Shown here: positions 56,057 through 62,039 of the stretch, piece after piece
How the letters are laid out: every line of letters begins with the position of its first letter
How positions within the stretch are numbered: the first letter of the stretch is position 1
Assembly (NCBI RefSeq): GCF_014651675.1
Contig: NZ_BMXI01000001.1
Location: 251,968 to 315,967, forward strand
Source of the DNA: Roseibacillus persicicus
GTDB taxonomy: Bacteria; Verrucomicrobiota; Verrucomicrobiia; Verrucomicrobiales; Akkermansiaceae
Reading direction: 5' to 3'
DNA length: 64,000 bases
Translations under genes and position numbers: made by a program
Notes under the pieces: model-generated
What the model was told of the DNA's origin: nothing
Seen by the model: only the letters and a program-made list of their open reading frames with translations
The model's database searches: none

Positions 56057-56713
56057 CTAGGATTGGAGGGTGTCGAGTTGGTCTTTGAGAAGATTGAGTT
56101 CCTGATTGAGGGCCACTCGACGGTTAAACTGCTTTTCACGGTTCGCTTTATTCTGAAGGGCTTGGATTTGGCGGGAGAGGAGTTGGTGCTGCTTGTTGCG
56201 GAGGATGAGGGCTTCGAGGGGTTCGTTTGACCGGGCGGAAAGCGGAAGCAATTGCTCGAAGAGGATGAGGTAGAGCTTTTCGAGATCAAGGGCGGTGGGG
56301 AGAACAAGAGGTGATGAAGATTGCGGCGTGAAAGGCGTGGAAAAGCGGGAGCCGAGAACGTGACCGAATAATTCACTTTCGCTGGGACGCTTGTAGGCGG
56401 CTGAGTAAGCCAGATGGCCCTCGATATTCTTCAAACGAAAGATAATGGGATGCGGGATGCTTTTGTCGAGGAAGTCGAGGAGGTCGGGGTGCACGTCTTT
56501 CCCCTTGAGGGCGAGATGAAAGACCTCGATTTCAGCTACGGCGGGAGTCGCCGGGAGGTTGATAGACTCTGGCGAGAGCTTGGCATGCCAAATGATATCT
56601 TGGACCTGCGACGTCAACAATTCACGGATACGCGTGGATGGATGGCTATTGGCCAGGAACTTGGCCTTGGCGATCTTGCGGTTAAGCAGGGAGGCTGGAG
56701 GGCAAATAAACAT
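56057..56713 (-). CDS. DUF4391-family protein
   Basis: A 218-residue protein resembling DUF4391: N-terminal MFICPPASLLNRKIAKAKFLAN (P-x-S-x-x-N-K-K-I-x-K pattern), IIWHAKLSPESINLPATPAVAEIEVFHLALKG, then IPHPIIFRLKNIEGHLAYSAAYKR, and a C-terminal coiled coil from about residue 170 (LILRNKQHQLLSRQIQALQNK). The function is not known. From memory this family is repeatedly found beside an SNF2-like helicase and type III methylases, as here. The ATG at 56713 matches the family start; a TTG at 56734 overlapping the upstream gene is the alternative. Confidence 0.75.
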   Translation of the reverse strand: MFICPPASLLNRKIAKAKFLANSHPSTRIRELLTSQVQDIIWHAKLSPESINLPATPAVAEIEVFHLALKGKDVHPDLLDFLDKSIPHPIIFRLKNIEGHLAYSAAYKRPSESELFGHVLGSRFSTPFTPQSSSPLVLPTALDLEKLYLILFEQLLPLSARSNEPLEALILRNKQHQLLSRQIQALQNKANREKQFNRRVALNQELNLLKDQLDTLQS

Positions 56714-56721
56714 CGGTCTGC

Positions 56722-57099
56722 TCACCTTAGCCAAATCAGTTGTCTGCCCTTCATCCGCCCGCTGAGATCGAACTTGGCTTGAGCTCCACGACCTAAGCCA
56801 AGACCGTAGTAGAAGTTCGCTGAAATAGAATATCCCTCTTCGGTGCGCTGAATCTCCAACTCCAAAACAGACTGAGGCTCGTCAGGCAGAAGCTCTCCCT
56901 CTCTCGCAAAAACCCCGGGATCCTTTAGATAGTCATCTCTCATGAAGAAGCTGACCAGAGAAAACAAATCAGCGGTAGCGGGAACTTCAGCAAAATCCTC
57001 GCAAAAAGAGTGGGGTTCAAGGAGCTGCTTCATCATGGCCGTGGCATGGGCAGGGCGTCGAATTTTACCAAATTCTTTCAGAAGTTGATTGGCGTTCAT
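56722..57099 (-). CDS. Unknown 125-residue protein between helicase and DUF4391 gene
   Basis: No family recognised. The N-terminal half is helical (MNANQLLKEFGKIRRPAHATAMMKQLLE), with an acidic middle (FCEDFAEVPATADLFSLVSFFMRDDYLKDPGVF). The C-terminal half is beta-rich with a repeated Gly motif (EGYSISANFYYGLGLGRGAQAKFDLSGRMKGRQLIWL). It starts inside the helicase stop codon (ATGA overlap) and ends eight bases before the DUF4391 gene, so it is clearly part of the same translated unit and probably a subunit of that complex. Confidence 0.7.
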   Translation of the reverse strand: MNANQLLKEFGKIRRPAHATAMMKQLLEPHSFCEDFAEVPATADLFSLVSFFMRDDYLKDPGVFAREGELLPDEPQSVLELEIQRTEEGYSISANFYYGLGLGRGAQAKFDLSGRMKGRQLIWLR

Positions 57100-60000
57100 G
57101 GTCTGATAACAAGAAAAGCGATGAGCTCGAAATCGTCGAGCCCCTTGATGGAACCGACCAATGCGCTCGTGCCGCCAGGGGTAAATAGGCTATCAACGTC
57201 TGACTCTTCCTTGACCTCAATCATGGAACGAATGGCTTGGTCGAGGAGGTCGGAGTAGCGATTCATCTTGCGGCCGTCGTCGGTGGCCGCGTTGAAAGAT
57301 TGGCAAAGCTCAGCAAGGGGCTCACTCCGGCCTCGACAGGCGGTGCGGAGGAGGTCGAGAAGACGCTTGGGCTCGGTGTGCTTCACCTGAACGTCTCCAT
57401 TCTCCCCCACGAAAACGAGATAGTAGGGATGGAGGCGGTTGAGCTTGTCGATATTGACCTCTTCGATGCGATTGCGGAGGGCAAAGATGGCTCCGGGATG
57501 AAGCCCCCTCGCGGGGTCTGCGGGTACCACGGCATGAATCCCATGAGGGGTGCGGGTTATGTCTCCGTGCTCACGCAAATAACCGAGGAGGTCCATGCGA
57601 AAATCATTGAGCCCGAGGTCGGTGATGGAGATCCCGGTCTTGAGGTCTTCCATCTCGATGACTTCGTCTTGGAGCTTACGCAGTTGCTCTTTGCGGTATG
57701 AGACTTCGTTGGCTGCAGGGTCGAGAACGTTGTCGCTCCCAGTGCCAGTCATATCGACGATGACCATGCGGCTTTCTACGCGCTCCTTGAGGTTGATGTA
57801 TTCGTCCAGCGAAAGGTCGGGCCAGTAGTTGACGAGTCGGATGGACTCGTTGGGAGAACCAATCCGGTCCACCCGACCAAAGCGCTGGATGATGCGCACC
57901 GGGTTCCAGTGGATGTCATAGTTGATGAGGTAGTCGCAATCCTGCAAGTTCTGTCCCTCGGAGATACAGTCCGTGGCAATGATGAGATCGATCTCGTGGG
58001 ACTCATCCGGAAGGAGGAGGTCTTTCTCCTTAGAGCGAGGAGAAAAGAGAGTGAGGACTTCTTGAAAGTCGTGAGACTTTGCGAGCGTGGTCTTGGGTGC
58101 TGAAGTGCCGGTGATTTTTCCGACATGGAGACCAAAGCGGGCAAGGTGGGTGTTGGCGACTTGCTCATAGAGATAGTCGGCGGTGTCAGCAAAGGCGGTG
58201 AAGAGGAGAACCTTCTTGTTGCCTGGGTTGATCGGGTTTTCGACCTTCTGTTGCAGATGGGTAAGGAGGTGCTGGAGTTTCTGGTCGTGCCCTGGAGTGA
58301 CTTTATCCATCTCAGCAAGAAGGTCGGAGGCGATAGACGAATCAGCCGAGAGCTCGCGCGCCCAACTCGTGAGATCGAGGTCGTCGAAGTCAAAGTCCCC
58401 TGCCGATTGCGAGGGGTCTGGAAAATCGTCTTCCTCAAAATCAAAGTCGACGGAGAGACCGGCGGCCTTTGCTCCTTTGGCAAGTTGACCAGATTGAAAG
58501 GCTTCGATTCGCTCCAGAGTTTGGTGAATGTTGCGGTAGAGCTTACCCAGCGTGATACGGAAGGAATGAACCGAACTTTCTAACCGCTTGAGCAAGTTGA
58601 CCGTCATCAAGGACTTGATGCCCGCTTGCTGGCCTTCGAGTGAAACGTTGCGAGAGATTCCTTCGAGGTCTTCGTAGGAGCCTTCGTATTTGGATCGACG
58701 ACTTGGGAGAAGGTAACTTGCCGGAGTATAGACAGCGAGGGTTAGAGCAGTGAGGGAAGCGTGAATCTCCGAAAAGGATGGCACATCTTCGCGCTCGGTG
58801 AGTGGTGGTCGAAAGGAGATCGGCGGGCGACGAGTGGGAAAGGTGCCAATCTCGCTGGTGTCGTAGTGGGTCTCGATATGCTTGCGGGAGCGAGCGATGG
58901 TGACGCTATCGAGAAGCCCAAAGAACTCGAAGTCGAGGGAAGAAAGGATGGCCTCGGAGGTGCGTTCTTCCGCTGGTAATTTGCTCCAGCGAGTGAAGGC
59001 CGCCTGCGCTTGACGAAAAATTTCCTCGACCGAATTGTCGGTGCCAAGCTTCTCGCGAAGAGTCTCGGACTCGCCCTCGTAAGCGAGCGCGAGTTGGTTC
59101 TTAAGATCGGAAAAGCGATTGTTAACCGGCGTAGCCGAGAGCATGAGAACCTTGGTCCGCACCCCAGAGCGAATCACTTGATTCATGAGGCATTCGTAGC
59201 GCGACTCTCGCTCTTCTTCGCCCAGCTTGGCGTTGCGAAAGTTGTGGGATTCGTCAATGACCACGAGGTCGTAGTTGCCCCAATTGACTTGGTTGAGCTT
59301 GAAGCCGTAGGACTCCCCAGAGGTGCGCTGGAGGTCAGTATGGTTGAGCACGTCGTAGTTGAATCGATCAGCGGCCAAGATATTCGTCTTAGCGTTTCGA
59401 TTATAGGTGAGCCAGTTGTCAGACAACTTCTTTGGGCAAAGCACGAGAACGGACTTGTTGCGAAGCTCGTAGTATTTGATGACTGCGAGAGCGGTAAAGG
59501 TCTTACCCAAGCCTACGCTGTCGGCAAGGATACAGCCGTTGTAGGTCTCAACCTTGTTGACGATACCAATGGCGGCGTCTCGCTGAAAGTTGAAGAGCTT
59601 TTTCCAGACCACGGTGTCTTCGTAACCGGTCTTGTCGTTGGGAAGATTGTCTTCGTCGATGTCGTCTAGGAACTCGTTGAAGATGTTGTAGAGGATGACG
59701 AAGTAGATGCACTCGGGGGAGTTCTCCGCGTAAACCGTCGAGATGTGCTCGATTACCTCGTCAGTGACGTCACGAAGCTTCTCTTCGTCCTGCCAAATTT
59801 GCTCGAAGGTGGAGAGAAAGCTCCGGGTCATCTCGGAGCCTGAGAACTTGTTAACGAGATTAGAGAAAGCTTCACCCTTTTGATAACCGAGGTCCACGGA
59901 AGTAAATCCCTGAAACGGGAAATAGACAGAGGGCTCGGAATTCGGAGAATTGACGCAAGCCATCGGCTGCATCGCGGCCTTGGTAGCATTGGAGCGGAAG

Positions 60001-60362
60001 GTGGCCTTGCGACGAATCCAGTCCGCGCACTCGCGGGCAACGGCCTTTTGATTGAGTTTATTGCGAAGTTGAATCTCGAACTCGGTGCCGTAGAGGCTTC
60101 GCTCGCGTTCAAGCTTGGGGATGAAAAATTCGCGCTGTTCTTTCCGAATCTTATCCGTCGCTTCCCCGTGAGAGAAAGTTGGGGAGGTGAAAATGAATTC
60201 GAGTTCGTCGATTTGCTCCAACTCATTCTTGAGAGCCTGATAGGCGAACATGGAGAAGCAAGAAGCAGCAATTCGAAGCTTCGAACCCGTTTCAAGAGCT
60301 TCCTTGAGATTGTCCCCTAACAGGGAGTTGACGTTATCGATGGTTTCCATCTGATTTATCAA
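57096..60362 (-). CDS. SNF2-family DEAD/DEAH helicase of the defence cluster
   Basis: A 1088-residue superfamily 2 helicase/translocase. Walker A ADSVGLGKTF lies at 280-289, DESH box in DLVVIDESHNFRNA at about 370, motif III LMLSATPVNNRFSD, and lobe 2 with KVLLFTAFADTADYLYEQ, LIIATDCISEGQNLQDCDYLINYDIHWNPVRIIQRFGRVDRIGS (motifs V-VI). The first 150 residues resemble the phospholipase-D-like domain of related helicases, but I do not see an HxK catalytic pair. A 130-residue stretch around 620-690 is acidic and possibly flexible. It is the first gene of the helicase-125aa-DUF4391 unit and likely translocates on incoming DNA. Confidence 0.9.
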   Translation of the reverse strand: MINQMETIDNVNSLLGDNLKEALETGSKLRIAASCFSMFAYQALKNELEQIDELEFIFTSPTFSHGEATDKIRKEQREFFIPKLERERSLYGTEFEIQLRNKLNQKAVARECADWIRRKATFRSNATKAAMQPMACVNSPNSEPSVYFPFQGFTSVDLGYQKGEAFSNLVNKFSGSEMTRSFLSTFEQIWQDEEKLRDVTDEVIEHISTVYAENSPECIYFVILYNIFNEFLDDIDEDNLPNDKTGYEDTVVWKKLFNFQRDAAIGIVNKVETYNGCILADSVGLGKTFTALAVIKYYELRNKSVLVLCPKKLSDNWLTYNRNAKTNILAADRFNYDVLNHTDLQRTSGESYGFKLNQVNWGNYDLVVIDESHNFRNAKLGEEERESRYECLMNQVIRSGVRTKVLMLSATPVNNRFSDLKNQLALAYEGESETLREKLGTDNSVEEIFRQAQAAFTRWSKLPAEERTSEAILSSLDFEFFGLLDSVTIARSRKHIETHYDTSEIGTFPTRRPPISFRPPLTEREDVPSFSEIHASLTALTLAVYTPASYLLPSRRSKYEGSYEDLEGISRNVSLEGQQAGIKSLMTVNLLKRLESSVHSFRITLGKLYRNIHQTLERIEAFQSGQLAKGAKAAGLSVDFDFEEDDFPDPSQSAGDFDFDDLDLTSWARELSADSSIASDLLAEMDKVTPGHDQKLQHLLTHLQQKVENPINPGNKKVLLFTAFADTADYLYEQVANTHLARFGLHVGKITGTSAPKTTLAKSHDFQEVLTLFSPRSKEKDLLLPDESHEIDLIIATDCISEGQNLQDCDYLINYDIHWNPVRIIQRFGRVDRIGSPNESIRLVNYWPDLSLDEYINLKERVESRMVIVDMTGTGSDNVLDPAANEVSYRKEQLRKLQDEVIEMEDLKTGISITDLGLNDFRMDLLGYLREHGDITRTPHGIHAVVPADPARGLHPGAIFALRNRIEEVNIDKLNRLHPYYLVFVGENGDVQVKHTEPKRLLDLLRTACRGRSEPLAELCQSFNAATDDGRKMNRYSDLLDQAIRSMIEVKEESDVDSLFTPGGTSALVGSIKGLDDFELIAFLVIRP

Positions 60363-60484
60363 GAGAGTGAAGGAGAAATTGAGGATAAAAGAAACACCAA
60401 TCGCATCCTCATGTCGTTCCGTAGCGTCTCATGAGGCCTTGTCGAGCACACATATCTCTGAGTTAAAGGTCTCGCAGTTAGGGA

Positions 60485-61735
60485 TCAGCCCACACTCACT
60501 CCAGGGATACGCTCTACTCCCTCTCTCAAAGTTTCCAATTCAAGGTGGGTATAAATCTGATGCGTCGCGCTTTCGGTATGGCCGGTCATCTTCTGGCGGA
60601 CCTCCTCCGAAACATTGGCCTTCGCAAGCATCGAGGTGAAGCTGTGGCGCAATGAGTGAAAAGAACGAGAAGCGGTCTCACGGGCGGCGCCGTCCTTGGT
60701 TCTGCGGGTGACGTGACGCTCTATCTCGGCAGCGTTCATGATGTCCTTGAAGCGAGAAGAAAGACCATTGCGTCCACTTGTAGAAACTTTCGCCAAGGTC
60801 GGAAAAAGAGGGTTCGCGGCAAAAGGCGCGGGCGGGTTCTCTGTGAAATAAGCGACAAGCTCCGAGTGAAGGGGGATTTCCAAGACCTTCTTCTTCCGGT
60901 CGGACTTGCGCGGCATAAATCGCAGGACTTGGCGTTCGAGATCGATATTCCCTACCTTGAGCTTAGCGCAATCGGTGAGACGAAGGCCCGCGAAGGCTCC
61001 CAAGAGAATGACTCCCCGCCAATCCACATTAGGCGAAGATTCGAGAAGCTGCTGAATCTCGGCAGGGGTAAAGGGCTCTCGAGAGGTCGAGTCATCCTCG
61101 TTGACTTGCTTCACCGAGGAAGCTGGGTTTTGAAGGAGAGCAGACGCTTTGACCGCATCCCCAAAGATGGAGCGTAGGCACTTGAGCTTGTGATTCGCAG
61201 TTTTTCCGGTGCGTCCGTTGGCGATAACGGAATCCCGAAAAGCACGGATATCAGCAGAGGTAACCGTCTCGAGGTGATTGTCGGCTCGTTCGCCAAGAAA
61301 GTTGAGGAAGTCCTTGGTGGTGGAGCGATAGAAGCGAACGGTCGCGATCTTGGTGGTAGCCTCCTTATCCTTCATCCATTCAGAGAACCACTCTCGGCAA
61401 GAACGTTCTTTCAAACTCCCCTGCCCGGAAACTTCCATAATCTCACCAATGAGACGCCGAGCATGAGCGGGGTTAAGTCTACCCTTGAGAGCCAGTTCAC
61501 CGGCCTCGCGCACCTTGGAGAGAATGGCCTCGGCGTGCTTGTCACTCGCGCCCGCTTCCGCAAGAGCCTCCCTTTCAAGCTGATTGGCTACCGCTAGAGC
61601 CTCCTTTTTCGTGGTGTGGCCCGTGGTCTTCTTCACCTGCTTAAACCCACCGTCCGAAGTGGGAACCCGAAAGAAAGCGTAATACTTGGAAGACAGCTTG
61701 CCCGAAGGCTCCTTCATACGATGAACGGTTGCCAT
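60485..61735 (-). CDS. int: Tyrosine recombinase (integrase) of the tRNA-Lys element
   Basis: Catalyses integration and excision at the tRNA-Lys 3' end. The 416 residues have a basic N-terminal arm-binding region, a SAM-like core-binding domain (about 110-205, REWFSEWMKDKEATTKIATVRFYRSTTKDFLNFLGE), and the catalytic domain with R252 (FAGLRLTD), K near 277, H360-S-L-R363, H386 (TGHTES) and nucleophile Y395 (IYTHLE). It lies immediately inside the right repeat and is transcribed inward. A 20-bp arm-like site lies 12 bases before its start codon, where integrase or excisionase binding could also repress it. Confidence 0.96.
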   Translation of the reverse strand: MATVHRMKEPSGKLSSKYYAFFRVPTSDGGFKQVKKTTGHTTKKEALAVANQLEREALAEAGASDKHAEAILSKVREAGELALKGRLNPAHARRLIGEIMEVSGQGSLKERSCREWFSEWMKDKEATTKIATVRFYRSTTKDFLNFLGERADNHLETVTSADIRAFRDSVIANGRTGKTANHKLKCLRSIFGDAVKASALLQNPASSVKQVNEDDSTSREPFTPAEIQQLLESSPNVDWRGVILLGAFAGLRLTDCAKLKVGNIDLERQVLRFMPRKSDRKKKVLEIPLHSELVAYFTENPPAPFAANPLFPTLAKVSTSGRNGLSSRFKDIMNAAEIERHVTRRTKDGAARETASRSFHSLRHSFTSMLAKANVSEEVRQKMTGHTESATHQIYTHLELETLREGVERIPGVSVG

Positions 61736-61746
61736 GGCGAAATAGT

Positions 61747-61766
61747 AGTAACACAGTAGTAACAGT
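61747..61766 (+). promoter_or_regulatory. Candidate right arm-type site
   Basis: Paired AGTAACA units, 19 of 20 bases identical and in the same orientation as 41918-41937. It lies between the integrase start and attR. Confidence 0.5.
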
Positions 61767-61859
61767 CAATGGTGTTTCACTACGTTCACCAAAATACGAT
61801 TCATTGATTTAACAAGGATTACAGCACCTCCTCGAACGTAATGGACACAAGGAATCGAA

Positions 61860-61936
61860 TCCTGGGTTCGAATCCCAGTCCACGTACCACTTTCGAAACC
61901 CGCTAAGTCTCCAAGGCCTAGCGGGTTTCCTCGTTT
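61860..61936 (+). repeat. Right attachment repeat (attR) with tRNA-Lys 3' fragment
   Basis: Carries the last 30 bases of tRNA-Lys including CCA, then the terminator hairpin (61896-61928). It is not a functional tRNA because the D and anticodon arms are absent. The upstream base (ATCCTGGG against GTCCTGGG at the left) marks the repeat boundary. Confidence 0.9.
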
Positions 61937-62039
61937 TAAGATGAGCCCTTCGGGGCACCATGACTCCGCAGCAGACAAGCTGCTGCTAGCGAAATCTTTT
62001 CCAGCCTTTGGCTCTCAGGAGCTTCTCTATCTTCCCCCT

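Larger units (their letters stand above)
41825..61936. mobile_element. Integrative element in tRNA-Lys carrying replication and defence genes
   Basis: About 20 kb bounded by direct repeats of the tRNA-Lys 3' end and following terminator (41825-41901 and 61860-61936; 74 of 77 positions identical, the first 48 perfect). A tyrosine recombinase gene lies 124 bases inside the right repeat. All genes inside are on the minus strand. The left part encodes excisionase-like, primase, RepA-like and terminase-small-like proteins; the rest is restriction, toxin-antitoxin and other defence-type cargo. I find no relaxase, coupling protein, conjugation genes or phage structural genes, so transfer would depend on a helper. 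The chromosomal heptamer TCTAACA is nearly absent inside. Confidence 0.92.

Noticed and set aside
47161-60362. DISARM or BREX system
   Set aside because: There is no PglZ, BrxC, DUF1998 or PLD nuclease gene; the methylase and restriction subunit are type III.
61860-61889. A second tRNA-Lys
   Set aside because: Only the T arm, acceptor 3' strand and CCA are present; it is the att-site fragment.
41825-61936. Prophage or conjugative element
   Set aside because: No capsid, portal, large terminase, tail, lysis, relaxase, coupling-protein or type IV secretion gene is visible.
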